Origin: JAPYTK01 sp964401935
Lineage (GTDB): Bacteria; Myxococcota_A; Polyangia; Polyangiales; Polyangiaceae
Length of the DNA stretch: 64,000 nucleotides
Direction: 5' to 3'
Assembly: GCA_964401935.1 (NCBI GenBank)
Contig: CAYOAL010000004.1
Location: 62,001-126,000, forward strand
Shown: positions 1-8,526 of the stretch, piece after piece
Layout of the letters: the number at the start of each line of letters is the position of its first letter
Position numbering within the stretch: the first letter of the stretch is position 1
Notes under the pieces: model-generated
Databases searched by the model: none
What the model saw: only the letters and a program-made list of their open reading frames with translations
Told to the model about the DNA's origin: nothing
Made by a program: the position numbers and the translations under genes

Positions 1-219
1 AGCGGGCACCATGCGATGGATGATCCCGGCGCAGGCGGTGCCGTGCCCGCTCTGATCGCCGCCCCGATCCGGCTCCACCGCGAAGCCCGTGGTCGTCTTG
101 TGAACACAATAGTGCGACAGCTCCGCGCCCTCGAACCACGGGTGGCGCGGTTCGACGCCGGAGTCGATGACGGCGACGGAGACGCCCCTCCCGTCACGCA
201 CGACCTCGAGCTCGCTCAT
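1..219 (-). CDS. Subtilisin-like (S8) serine peptidase, N-terminal part only
   Basis: Reverse-strand start ATG at 219; the C-terminal part lies beyond the window edge. The first 73 residues begin MSELEVVRDGRG and run directly into VAVIDSGV, the S8 motif carrying the catalytic Asp, and then GHGTACAG, the motif carrying the catalytic His. The catalytic Ser is out of view. There is no signal peptide or long propeptide before the Asp motif, so the enzyme as seen would be cytosolic, or processed without Sec export. Its start overlaps the stop of the upstream gene by four bases (ATGA, 216-219), so it is translationally coupled to the GAF-like gene and probably to the ABC exporter before that. Substrate unknown; a peptide-maturation role is inference from the neighbours. 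Confidence 0.85.
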   Translation of the reverse strand, partial: MSELEVVRDGRGVSVAVIDSGVEPRHPWFEGAELSHYCVHKTTTGFAVEPDRGGDQSGHGTACAGIIHRMVPA

Positions 220-1055
220 TCGTACAGCTCGTCGGTGGTGAGCTCCTCCTCCGCCGCCATCCCCTCCTCCGCCGAGCCCGACGTGAGCTCCGTGAGGTAG
301 GCGCTGACGCGCCCGAGGATGTCGCCGACGAGCCGGGTCTCCGCCGGCCCTGCCGCCGCGATCCGCCCCACCCGCTCTGCGAGCTCGATGCGACGTTGAT
401 ACTCGGGCCCCATGCGAAGGGTGTGCAGGTAGCGCTCGAGGCTGGCGGCGAAATCGGTAGGGGGCTCCGGCCCGAACAGGTCGGGGAGCGCCATGGCGAA
501 CACCGACAAGAGCGCTCGCTCGGTGCGATAGCTCTCCACGGTGAGGGACAGCACCTCCCCCAGCCGCTCGCCCATCGTGAGCTCGGCGTCGCCGAAGGGC
601 TCCTCCGAACGCAAGAGCGCCGCGCCGCCGAGGATGGACGCGCCGACGCGAATGGGCACGAAGATCGCGTGGCGCGGGCTGCTCGCGAGCGCGCCCCCGA
701 GCGCCTCGAGCAAGGCGTCGCCCTCTTCGATCTCGGTGGCGAAGCCGCTCCCGCCGCCGAGGAGGAAGGCGAAGGGGGTGCCGCTCGGGAGCAGCTCGTG
801 CTCGGTGGCCCGCCACGCCTCGCTCGTGGCCACGGAGGGGATGCTGAGCCGACCGAGGGAGCCGAGCTCGAGGGCCACCAACGCCTCGTCGCAAGGCACG
901 GCCAGGCACGCGAACTGGAGCTGCTCGCCGAGCCCGCGCACCCGCAGGTCGACCGCCCCCAGCAGCGCCGTCGTCTCCAGCGTGCCCAACAGATCGCGCA
1001 GGCGCACCGCGAACGAGGAGATGAGCTTGTTGTGCATCGAGGGGAGCGTACCCAC
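216..1055 (-). CDS. Unknown protein, possibly GAF-like
   Basis: About 279 aa, soluble, with no signal peptide or TM segment. The pattern of alternating hydrophobic strands, with a glycine-rich turn followed by 'HAIFVPIRVGASILGG' near the middle, resembles a GAF-type sensor fold, but no family can be named with confidence. The C-terminus is helical and acidic. A GTG start at 1055 gives the longest form; an ATG at 1037 (MHNKLISSF) is equally possible, and neither has a clear ribosome site. It lies between an ABC exporter and a subtilase on the same strand and is coupled by ATGA to the subtilase. It may sense or recognise the substrate of that pair, but this is inference only. Confidence 0.6.
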   Translation of the reverse strand: MGTLPSMHNKLISSFAVRLRDLLGTLETTALLGAVDLRVRGLGEQLQFACLAVPCDEALVALELGSLGRLSIPSVATSEAWRATEHELLPSGTPFAFLLGGGSGFATEIEEGDALLEALGGALASSPRHAIFVPIRVGASILGGAALLRSEEPFGDAELTMGERLGEVLSLTVESYRTERALLSVFAMALPDLFGPEPPTDFAASLERYLHTLRMGPEYQRRIELAERVGRIAAAGPAETRLVGDILGRVSAYLTELTSGSAEEGMAAEEELTTDELYE

Positions 1056-1086
1056 GCCCGCCCAGACGGGAAAGTGGGAGCCTCGG

Positions 1087-3114
1087 TCACCGCGCCGGCG
1101 TCGACTGCTCGCGGAGCGCCTCGGCGAGGAGCGACCGGTAGGCCTCCGAGCGCTCCTTGAGCTCTTGGTGGGTGCCCTGGGCGACGAGCTTGCCGTCCTC
1201 GAGCACCACGTTGAAGCTCGAGGGCAACAGGTGCGGCGCGTGGGTCACCACCAGCACGGTGCGGCCGTTGGCCTGGGCGGCCACGGTGGCGAGGATGTCC
1301 TCCGCGGTCCCGCTCGGGAGCCCTGCCTCGGGCTCGTCGAGCACGCACACTCGGGCGTCTTGCACCAACATCCGCGCGAGCAAGAGCCGCCGCTGCTCGC
1401 CGCCCGAGAAGTTCGGGGGTTGATGCCGCACCTCGGTGCCGAGATCGCGGAGGCCGCCATCGGCGAGCTCGGCGAGGTGAACGTCGGCGAGCGCCTGCTT
1501 CATGCGCGCGTCGTCGGGCGCCGGCTCGAGCCCGAGCGCCAGGTTCTCGCGGACCGAGCGCGAGAGCAGACGCGACGTCTGCCGCACCACGCCGAAGATC
1601 GCGGGGAGCTCGTCGGGAGGGATGTCGCGGACGTCGCGATCGTCGAGGCGGATGCTGCCGCCGTCGGGGTCGTCGAGGCGCAACAACAGGCGGAGCAGCG
1701 ACGACTTCCCGGAGCCCGACGGCCCGCAGATCCCCACGATGGCGCCCGCCGGCACCTCGAAAGAGACGCCGTCGATGATGGCACGCGCGGCACCGGGGGG
1801 ACGATAGTCGACCGCGTCGAAGACGATCCGACCACGGATCTCGCGGAGCGGGACCGAGCGCTGTGTGTCGGACGCGCGCGGCGAGGGCGGCAGCCCGAGG
1901 AGCTTGTCGACCACCGCGATCATCGGGGCGCGCTCGAGCAGACCCTGGCGCATGCCGTCGAGCGCCTCGAGCCGAATCATCAACAGGGGCACCAACAAGA
2001 GGAGCTTGGCCACCTCCGACGGACCGTAGGCGCGGCCGGTGAGCTGGATGGCGACCACGATGAGGAGCGGCGCCATGGCCGTGATGACGCTCTTGATCTG
2101 TCCGCTCACGGCGAGCGCGGTCGCGAAGCGTGCGCGGGCCGCGGCGCAGGCCTCGGCCACCTGGGCGAACTCGCGAACAGCCTGACCACGCGCGCCCCAG
2201 AGGCGGAGATCTTCGGAGGCGGAGAGCGTCTCCTGAAGGTGACCAAACACGGCAGAGTCGGCGCTCTGGAGCTCGTGCCGCGCCGCCCCGACGCGGCGCG
2301 AGCTGCGATCCGCGAGCAGGCGCGACATCACGAAGAGGCCCCCTCCCCCGAGCAGCACGACCCAGGCGTCGCTCACCACCAGCTCGTAGGTGAGCACGAC
2401 GAGGGTGGCCACCGACTGGGGGAGGCCGCTGAGCACCGAGACGCCGAAGTCGGCCACGAGCGAGGCTTCGCGCGACACGGCGAGCTTCACCGCCGCGGCC
2501 CGCGTCGCCCCCGCGCCAGGCGCGCCAGCGGGAGCCTTCGCGCCAGCGGGAGCCTTCGCGCCAGCGGGAGCCTTCGCGCCGGGGGGAGCCTTTGCGCCCG
2601 GAGGCGCCTTCACGCCAGGGAGGGCGCTCGGGCCGGGAGGGGCGTTCGGGCCGGGAGGTGCGCCTGGGCCGAGGCCCGGTGGGCGCTTGGGCTGGGCGTG
2701 GGTGATGGCCTCCCCCGCCTCATCGACGTCGCGCTCGGACGCGCCGAGGACCGCCTGCATCATCTCCACGCGAAGGGCCGCGGTCACGTCACCGGAAAGC
2801 GACGTGCCGAGCTTGCTCGAGAACACCCCCGCCCCGACGGTGACGACGGTGGCCACGAGCGCCACGAGGACCACCGCCCAGGTGGCGCCGGACGGCATCA
2901 GCGCGACGAGCAGCCCTGCCGCGCCCACCGCCGGTCGCGGCGCCGACGCGCCCGCCCCCGCCACCACGCCCACCGCATGTCCGAGGACGGCGGGGAGCAC
3001 CCCCGCCGTCGCGCCGGTCACCACCGCCATCGCGATCACCAGCGCCAGGCGCATGACGAGCGAGCCTCGGAACGAGCGGCGGGCGCGACGCAGGATGGAG
3101 TAGAGCGAAGCCAA
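1087..3114 (-). CDS. ABC transporter, fused permease and ATPase (exporter type)
   Basis: A half-transporter of about 675 aa. The N-terminal membrane domain has about six hydrophobic segments. The C-terminal ATPase has Walker A GPSGSGKSS, Q-loop VVRQTSR, signature FSGGEQRR, Walker B ARVCVLDEPE and switch His in VVTHAPH. The D-loop after Walker B reads EAGLPSG rather than the usual SALD. In the loop after the second TM segment sits a Pro/Gly/Ala/Lys-rich insert of about 55 residues built from KAPPGA/KAPAGA repeats, encoded by an 18-base tandem repeat. A TTG at 3114 (MASLYSILRR) restores the amphipathic elbow helix typical of exporters; the ATG at 3054 would start inside TM1. The substrate is unknown. 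Co-orientation with a subtilase suggests a peptide, but lipids or drugs are possible. Confidence 0.85.
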   Translation of the reverse strand: MASLYSILRRARRSFRGSLVMRLALVIAMAVVTGATAGVLPAVLGHAVGVVAGAGASAPRPAVGAAGLLVALMPSGATWAVVLVALVATVVTVGAGVFSSKLGTSLSGDVTAALRVEMMQAVLGASERDVDEAGEAITHAQPKRPPGLGPGAPPGPNAPPGPSALPGVKAPPGAKAPPGAKAPAGAKAPAGAKAPAGAPGAGATRAAAVKLAVSREASLVADFGVSVLSGLPQSVATLVVLTYELVVSDAWVVLLGGGGLFVMSRLLADRSSRRVGAARHELQSADSAVFGHLQETLSASEDLRLWGARGQAVREFAQVAEACAAARARFATALAVSGQIKSVITAMAPLLIVVAIQLTGRAYGPSEVAKLLLLVPLLMIRLEALDGMRQGLLERAPMIAVVDKLLGLPPSPRASDTQRSVPLREIRGRIVFDAVDYRPPGAARAIIDGVSFEVPAGAIVGICGPSGSGKSSLLRLLLRLDDPDGGSIRLDDRDVRDIPPDELPAIFGVVRQTSRLLSRSVRENLALGLEPAPDDARMKQALADVHLAELADGGLRDLGTEVRHQPPNFSGGEQRRLLLARMLVQDARVCVLDEPEAGLPSGTAEDILATVAAQANGRTVLVVTHAPHLLPSSFNVVLEDGKLVAQGTHQELKERSEAYRSLLAEALREQSTPAR
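2515..2690. repeat. 18-base tandem repeat coding a collagen-like insert
   Basis: Near-identical units of the form gcgccagcgggagccttc occur about three times in a row from roughly 2526. More diverged units extend to about 2690. On the coding (minus) strand they give KAPPGA/KAPAGA repeats and PPGPNAPPG-like stretches within a transporter loop. The near-identity of the central units indicates recent slippage. Confidence 0.85.
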
Positions 3115-3186
3115 CGTCCGGCTATCGTGGCGACGTCGGCCGCCCGCGACAATGGCGCCGCGCGACTTGCGCGCTCGCGATGAAAG

Positions 3187-3825
3187 GTGGAGGCTCCGAC
3201 CGTGCCGCGGGTGCGACGGTGGCCCCTCTCCTTTGTGTTGCTCGCTGCCTGCGATCCAGCAGGTCCAGCCGATCCCGAGCTCCACCCAGCGGCGCCGGTG
3301 GTGGCCACCCACGAGCCCGGAGCGTCGCGCTCCGCGGAGACGCCGAGCCCGGTCGCCCTCGCCGAGCTGCTCGATCACGTGCCCAGCGCCGGCGCGACGC
3401 TCGCCACCGCCCCCGACGGGGGCACGCTGGTGGGCACCGACAGCGGCACCCCCGGCGACGAACCCCCGCGCTCCCCAGAGCCCCCCAAGCCGCGCCGCCT
3501 CCGCCTCGGCGAACCGCGCTACCAGCCGCTCCTGAGCAACCCCGCCATCGAACGAGCGGCGCGCGCCCAGATCTACTGGCCGCTCCGTGTTTGCACCGAC
3601 GACAAAGGCGCGCTCCCCGCGCCCGAGTCGATCACGCTGTCGTTCACCCTGCGCCCAGACGGGACCGTCGATCCCGCCACCGTCAGCGCCAAGCCGAAGC
3701 GCGCCGAGCTCGACGCGGTGGCCGATTGCGTCATCCGCACCTTCTCCTCCCTCGCCTTCCGGGGCCCGACGGCGGCGCTCGGCTCGTCGCCGAACATCGT
3801 CATCCTCTGGCCGAGCGTCGACTGA
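3187..3825 (+). CDS. Lipoprotein with AgmX/PglI-like C-terminal domain
   Basis: About 205-212 aa. A GTG at 3187 gives the longest form; a GTG at 3208 would give MRRWPLSFVLLAAC-D, a short but good lipoprotein signal with lipobox LLAAC. A Pro/Ala-rich linker follows. The C-terminal 90 residues (around SFTLRPDGTVDPATVSAK, then a Cys before the final Arg-Thr-Phe) resemble the AgmX/PglI or TonB-like C-terminal domain common in Myxococcota envelope proteins. The +2 residue is Asp, which retains lipoproteins in the inner membrane in E. coli; whether that rule holds here is unknown. It lies one base before the GT4 start. A specific role in motility or the envelope cannot be assigned. Confidence 0.75.
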   Translation: MEAPTVPRVRRWPLSFVLLAACDPAGPADPELHPAAPVVATHEPGASRSAETPSPVALAELLDHVPSAGATLATAPDGGTLVGTDSGTPGDEPPRSPEPPKPRRLRLGEPRYQPLLSNPAIERAARAQIYWPLRVCTDDKGALPAPESITLSFTLRPDGTVDPATVSAKPKRAELDAVADCVIRTFSSLAFRGPTAALGSSPNIVILWPSVD

Positions 3826-3826
3826 C

Positions 3827-4996
3827 ATGGCCGTCAGAGTTCTGTTCGATGCCACCATCCTCGGCACCGACACCCGCACCCGCGGGATCGGGCGCTACGT
3901 GATCGATCTGGCGCTCGAGATGGGCCGGCGCGCGAGCGCGCTCGGCATCGAGCTGTGCTTCTTGACGCGCGTCGAACGAACCCTCGCGACCCACCTCGAC
4001 GACGACGCGGAGCGGGCGATCGCGCGCATCCTCGACGCCCCCGAGATCGGCTTCTACGAGTGGGCCTATCGCCTCCGTCTCGGCGCCTCGCTCGCCAGCC
4101 GCCGGGCCGCGGCAAACATCCTGCACGTGCCGCACACCGTCGCCACACCGCTGTTCGAGCCCCACGCGGTGCGGCTGGTCACCTGCCACGATCTGGTCCC
4201 GCTCCGGTTCCCGCAGCACTACGTGAACTACAAGGACGGCTTCACCGTGGGACGGAACCTGCTCGATCGGCGCCGCGCCCGACGCGCCGATCACATCATC
4301 GCCATCAGCGAGGCCACCGCGAGCGATCTCGAGCGGCTCCTCGCCGTGCCGCGCGACAAGATGACGGTCATCTACAACGGCCTCGACGCCGCGCGCTGGC
4401 CCGCCTCGGCCGACCCTCGCGACGCCGAGCGCGTGGCGGCGCTCGGCATCCGGGGACCGTACGCGCTCTACGTGGGCGGGGCCGACTGGCGCAAGAACCA
4501 CGATGGCATGTTTCGCGCGGTGGCTCGAACCCGTCACCGCGGCCAGCCGGTGGAGCTCGTCTGGGCGGGACGCCTCCCGGACGATACCCGCGCCCGCGTC
4601 GAGCTCGATCGGGATCGCCTCGACGCGCCAGTCCGACTCGTCGGCTACGTCGACGACCCTACCCTCATGGCCCTGTACCGCCAGGCGGTGGCCACCCTCT
4701 TCTGCTCCTTCGCCGAGGGCTTCGGCTATCCGGTGCTCGAGGCGATGGCCCTCGGCAGCCCCGTCATCACCAGCCGCTGCTCGAGCATGCCGGAGGTCGC
4801 CGGCGACGCCGCGCTCCTCGTCGATCCGCACGACCCCGAGGCGATCGCGAGCGCGCTCCTCGAGCTCGCCGGCGACGACCTTCGCCGGGCCGAGCTCCGC
4901 CGCCTCGGTCGGGCCCGGGCCGAGACGTTCACCTGTGCGCGCATGGCCAGCGAGACCCTCGCGCTCTACCAACGCCTCGCCGCCACCCGTCGCTGA
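3827..4996 (+). CDS. Glycosyltransferase family 4 (GT-B fold)
   Basis: 389 aa, ATG start one base after the preceding TGA. The N-terminal half carries the acceptor-binding Rossmann fold (RVLFDATILG, then TRGIGRY). The C-terminal half has the donor site: LYVGGADWRKNHDG is the usual start of the second domain, and the E-x7-E motif lies in EGFGYPVLEAM near residue 300. The family uses NDP-sugars with retention of configuration. It is the first gene of a polysaccharide cluster and is convergent with the GT2 genes that follow. The likely product is an O-antigen or exopolysaccharide repeat unit; the sugar cannot be told. Confidence 0.92.
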   Translation: MAVRVLFDATILGTDTRTRGIGRYVIDLALEMGRRASALGIELCFLTRVERTLATHLDDDAERAIARILDAPEIGFYEWAYRLRLGASLASRRAAANILHVPHTVATPLFEPHAVRLVTCHDLVPLRFPQHYVNYKDGFTVGRNLLDRRRARRADHIIAISEATASDLERLLAVPRDKMTVIYNGLDAARWPASADPRDAERVAALGIRGPYALYVGGADWRKNHDGMFRAVARTRHRGQPVELVWAGRLPDDTRARVELDRDRLDAPVRLVGYVDDPTLMALYRQAVATLFCSFAEGFGYPVLEAMALGSPVITSRCSSMPEVAGDAALLVDPHDPEAIASALLELAGDDLRRAELRRLGRARAETFTCARMASETLALYQRLAATRR

Positions 4997-5042
4997 GGCG
5001 GCGACGTGCCCGCGCAGCTCGGTTCGGTGAGCGGCGCGCGTC

Positions 5043-5975
5043 CTACTCGTGGCCCACCCACTCGCGCTCGAGGGCGCGGCGGCTCACGGTGCGCAGCCCG
5101 TCGATCTGGGCCCGCTCGACGAGCGCGTCGCGGAGGGCGGCGCGGAGCCTCGGGAACGCGCCCAGCCCGTCGATCCGGAGCAACGTCCGGAGGCCCCCGA
5201 GGGTGCGGCCCGCGGTGCGGACGAGGAGCGGCATCGACGCGTTCTTCACCAACATCCGGATGCGGTTGGTCTCCTGGAGGCGGAGCAGCCAGTCGCGACC
5301 ACGGCGCCGGGTGCTGCCGTGCCACACGTGCGAGACGCGCGCCTCCGGCACGTAGTCGGCCGTCCAGCCCGCGAGCCGCGCCCGCCAGCCGAGATCGAGA
5401 TCTTCGTAGTACATGAAGTGCCGACGGTCGAAGTAGCCCCCCTCGACCCGGATCGCGTCGAGCATGCGCCGCCGGTACGCGGCCGCCCCCGCGGTTGGAC
5501 AGAAGATGGGGGCCGGCTCGAGGGCGGCTGCGACCGGCGCCCCCTCGAGGCGGTCGTGCCCGGCCGCGTGGTCGTCGAGGCGGATGCCGGTGGAGTTCAC
5601 CACCCCGGGTCGGGTGAGGTACACCATCAGCGACTGGAGCATCCCGCAGGCGGGGGCGGCCCGCTCCGCCGCCGCGACCAGCGCCCTCGCCCACCCCGGC
5701 TCGGCGACGGTGTCGTTGTTGAGCATCGTCACCCACTCACCGTGGCTCGCGTCGATGCCGAGGTTGCACGCCTCGGCGAAGCCGAGGTTCTCGGTCTGGG
5801 CGAGGAGGGTCACCGCCGGAAAGCGCTCCCGCACCATCGCCGCCGAGCCGTCGGTCGACCCGTTGTCCACCACGATCACCTCGAGCTCGGTGTGCTCCTG
5901 CGCGGCGAGCGAGGTGAGACACCGCGCCAGATCGTCGTGCGAGTTCCAGTTGACCACCACCACGCTGAGCAGCAT
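5043..5975 (-). CDS. Glycosyltransferase family 2 (WbbL/rhamnosyltransferase-like)
   Basis: 310 aa. The GT-A fold starts at once with VVVVNWNSHDDL, then VVDNGSTDGSAAM and the LNNDT metal/NDP-binding site near residue 90. The later YYEDLDLGWRARLAG stretch is the catalytic-base region typical of WbbL-type GT2 enzymes. It transfers a sugar from an NDP (often dTDP-rhamnose) donor, by inverting mechanism. The ATG overlaps the TGA of the upstream GT2 by one base (5973-5977, TGATG on the coding strand), so it is the last gene of a four-gene coupled minus-strand operon with the ABC exporter. No membrane segment is seen. Confidence 0.92.
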   Translation of the reverse strand: MLLSVVVVNWNSHDDLARCLTSLAAQEHTELEVIVVDNGSTDGSAAMVRERFPAVTLLAQTENLGFAEACNLGIDASHGEWVTMLNNDTVAEPGWARALVAAAERAAPACGMLQSLMVYLTRPGVVNSTGIRLDDHAAGHDRLEGAPVAAALEPAPIFCPTAGAAAYRRRMLDAIRVEGGYFDRRHFMYYEDLDLGWRARLAGWTADYVPEARVSHVWHGSTRRRGRDWLLRLQETNRIRMLVKNASMPLLVRTAGRTLGGLRTLLRIDGLGAFPRLRAALRDALVERAQIDGLRTVSRRALEREWVGHE

Positions 5976-7285
5976 CACCGTGTCTTCCCACCGTGCAGGC
6001 GCCCAGCGAGGAGCGCCCAGAGACGCTCGGCCCGCTCCCCGAAGCGCCGCTCCGCCTCGGCGCGCAGGGTCTCGAGACGGCTCGGCCGCGGGGCGCGGGC
6101 GTCGGGGTCCGGCGCCACCGCGAGGTGGGCCAACAGCGCCGTGATCACCGCCTCCGGCGCCGCCGCCGCGTGCTTGCGGATCAGCCGAGCGCGGAGCTCC
6201 CGATCCTGGGCCCGCGCCGTGGTGCGCACCATGCTCGCGTCGCGATAGCGGTAGAAGAAGCCCACCCGCGGCAACACGGCGGCCTGCATGCCCCTCGCGG
6301 CCATCGCGCACCACACGTCCCAGTCCTCGTAAGAAGGCCACGAGGGGTCGTAACCGCCGACCGCGTCGAGCGCGCTCCGGCGGATGAGCGCGCAGCACGT
6401 GGACGCGTAGTTTCCGAGGAACATGGTAGGAGCATGGAGGCCGAGCGGCACGTAGCCGAACCCGGGGAGGTCTCCCGGCGTCACCCGGAAGTGCTCTACG
6501 TACGACGTGATGAACGCGAGCCCCGGCACCCGCTCGTGGCCGAGGACGGCGGCGGCGATGTAGTCCTCCGCGATGAGATCGTCGGCGTCGAGGGGGAGGA
6601 CGAGCTCGCCCCGCGCGGCGGCGAGACCCGCGTTGCGAGCGGCGGCGAGCCCCCCGTTGGCCTGCCGCACCTTCCGCAGGTTCGGCGCCTCCGCCCGCTC
6701 GAAGGCCTCCACGCTGGCGGCGTCGGTCGAGCCGTCGTCCACCAGCACGATCTCGAAGTCGCGGTAGCGCTGGCGAGCCACCGACGCGAGCGTCTCGGGC
6801 AGCCATGTGCCGAGGTTGTAGTGGGGCACGATGACGCTCACGAGCGGTCCCCGTGTCGGCAGCGGCGACGGGGGCGGCGTGGGGCCGAGGTGCCGCAGCG
6901 CGCCGTCGCGGAACGCCCCGTCCAACAGCGCTTCCCGCGTGGCGAGCGGCGATGGCTCGCCGGGGTCCCCAGCGAGGACCTCCACCGAGACGTCCGCCAA
7001 CGCGCCGGTCAACGCCCGAGCCGTCACCGTCGTGAAGGCGTCCTCCGGCGCTTCGAACACCACCTTCACGAGCCGCCGCGCTGCCGCGACCCGCTCGATG
7101 GCGCGGAACAAGCGGTGGCTGCGCGCGTGGCGCGGAGCCATGAACGCGGTCGGATCGAGCGGGCTCTCACCTCCCGCCGGCTCCACCTCGACCACGTCGT
7201 GGTCGGCGGGCAGCGCCCGCGCGAGCGCTCCCGAAGCTCCGAGCGCCGCCGGCACCGCGGCCACCGTCGCTCGCCCCCGCATCAT
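5975..7285 (-). CDS. Glycosyltransferase family 2 with unassigned N-terminal extension
   Basis: 436 aa. The GT-A domain begins about residue 150 with VSVIVPHYNLGTWLPETL, then VLVDDGSTDAAS and the DxD motif in LPLDADDLI, followed by PSYEDWDVWCAMA, typical of acceptor-site helices. The first 150 residues are Ala/Arg-rich with no recognised motif and may bind a partner or the acceptor. ATGATG at 7285 gives two possible starts; either overlaps the stop of the upstream ATPase gene (TGA at 7284-7282), so translation is coupled. It probably adds a sugar to the chain exported by the adjacent Wzm/Wzt-type transporter. Confidence 0.9.
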   Translation of the reverse strand: MMRGRATVAAVPAALGASGALARALPADHDVVEVEPAGGESPLDPTAFMAPRHARSHRLFRAIERVAAARRLVKVVFEAPEDAFTTVTARALTGALADVSVEVLAGDPGEPSPLATREALLDGAFRDGALRHLGPTPPPSPLPTRGPLVSVIVPHYNLGTWLPETLASVARQRYRDFEIVLVDDGSTDAASVEAFERAEAPNLRKVRQANGGLAAARNAGLAAARGELVLPLDADDLIAEDYIAAAVLGHERVPGLAFITSYVEHFRVTPGDLPGFGYVPLGLHAPTMFLGNYASTCCALIRRSALDAVGGYDPSWPSYEDWDVWCAMAARGMQAAVLPRVGFFYRYRDASMVRTTARAQDRELRARLIRKHAAAAPEAVITALLAHLAVAPDPDARAPRPSRLETLRAEAERRFGERAERLWALLAGRLHGGKTR

Positions 7286-8526
7286 CCCTCGGCGACGCGC
7301 TCCCGCGGGGTGCGGCGCACCGCGCTGCCCTCGTGCTCGAGCTCGAAATCCATCGGCAAGAAATTCTTGGCGGTGGCGTGATCCACGCCCTCGAACTCCA
7401 CCGGCACCCGCCACCAGAAGAGCTGCTCGGTGCGCTTCTCGTCCCACACCGCGAGCACGATCACCCCGATCGCGTTGTTGGGCTGCAGCCCCCGGAGCGT
7501 GACCCGGAGCCGCCCCCGTCCAGCCTCGAAGTCGATCCGTCGACCGTAGGCGTGGTTGGTGGCCTGGAAGTGGAGATCCGGATCCCGTGACGTGTACACG
7601 GCGACGTCGATCTCCGCGTTCTCGTAGGTCTGGCTGGCCTCGAAGCGCAGCGCGAAGCTGAAGCTCCCACCGGGGTGGATCACGCGCTCCGAGAGCTCCA
7701 CGTCGGAGAAGCGAATGTGCGCGCCGGCGGTCACCAGCTGCTCCACCGGCTGCTCGTCCTTGTCCTCGCGGAAGCACCGGCTGTAGGCCCGAATCCCCTC
7801 GAAGACGTCGTCGTGGCGCTCGAAGTGCCCCTTGTTGAGGAGGGCCACCCAGTCCACGAAGCCAGCCACCGTGTGCATGTTGTGCGACACCACCACGAAG
7901 GTCGTGCCCTTGTCGCGCAGCTCCCCCATGCGGCGGAAGCACTTGGTCTGGAAGCCGGTGTCGCCCACCGCGAGCACTTCGTCCACGAGCATCACCTCGG
8001 GCTCGGCGTGCACCGCGACCGCGAAGCCGAGGCGCACGAACATCCCGCTCGAGTAGTGCTTCACCGGCGTGTCGATGAAGTCGCCGATGTCGGCAAAGTC
8101 GACGATAGAGTCGAAGGCGCCGTCGATCTGCCGCTTGTCCATGCCCATGATCGCGCCGTTGACGTAGACGTTCTCCCGTCCGGTCATGAGCGGGTGAAAC
8201 CCGGCGCCGACGGCGATGAGCGCGCCCACCCTCCCTCGCACGTGGATGGCGCCCTTGTCGGGCCAGAAGATGCCGTTGAGCATCTTGAGCAGCGTGGTCT
8301 TGCCCGAGCCGTTGGGACCGATGAGCCCCACCGACTCCCCCCGCTTCACCGTGAAGCTGGCGTCGTCGACGGCCCAGAACTCGTCCTTGCGCAGCACCTC
8401 GCAGCGCGAGCGGAAGCCGAGCATGTTCCGCCCAAGGTCTTCGAGGCCGTACACCATCGAGCGGCGCAGCGACTTGCAGTACTTCTTCGAGACGTGCTCG
8501 ATCGCGATCGCGGTGTCGGCGTCCAT
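7282..8526 (-). CDS. Polysaccharide ABC exporter ATPase with C-terminal glycan-binding domain (Wzt-like)
   Basis: 414 aa. The ATPase has Walker A GLIGPNGSGKTTLL, signature HYSSGMFVRLG, Walker B EVMLVDEVLAVGD and switch His VVVSHNMH. The YSSGM signature and the long region between A and signature are typical of O-antigen/teichoic acid exporters (Wzt/TagH). Residues from about 280 on form a beta-rich domain (ARIRFSDVEL-like start, WWRVPVEFEG end). In Wzt proteins this is the immunoglobulin-like domain that recognises the terminal cap of the glycan. The start ATG shares one base with the permease stop (TGATG at 8524-8528). Together with the permease it exports a finished glycan across the inner membrane. 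Confidence 0.93.
   Translation of the reverse strand: MDADTAIAIEHVSKKYCKSLRRSMVYGLEDLGRNMLGFRSRCEVLRKDEFWAVDDASFTVKRGESVGLIGPNGSGKTTLLKMLNGIFWPDKGAIHVRGRVGALIAVGAGFHPLMTGRENVYVNGAIMGMDKRQIDGAFDSIVDFADIGDFIDTPVKHYSSGMFVRLGFAVAVHAEPEVMLVDEVLAVGDTGFQTKCFRRMGELRDKGTTFVVVSHNMHTVAGFVDWVALLNKGHFERHDDVFEGIRAYSRCFREDKDEQPVEQLVTAGAHIRFSDVELSERVIHPGGSFSFALRFEASQTYENAEIDVAVYTSRDPDLHFQATNHAYGRRIDFEAGRGRLRVTLRGLQPNNAIGVIVLAVWDEKRTEQLFWWRVPVEFEGVDHATAKNFLPMDFELEHEGSAVRRTPRERVAEG

Noticed and set aside
2515..2690. Repeat cluster considered as a CRISPR array
   Set aside because: Units are 18 bases, directly adjacent without spacers, and in frame inside a transporter gene.
541..3183. Plus-strand frame of 880 codons opposite the ABC exporter
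   Set aside because: Low-complexity, charged translation; the minus strand carries all ABC motifs.
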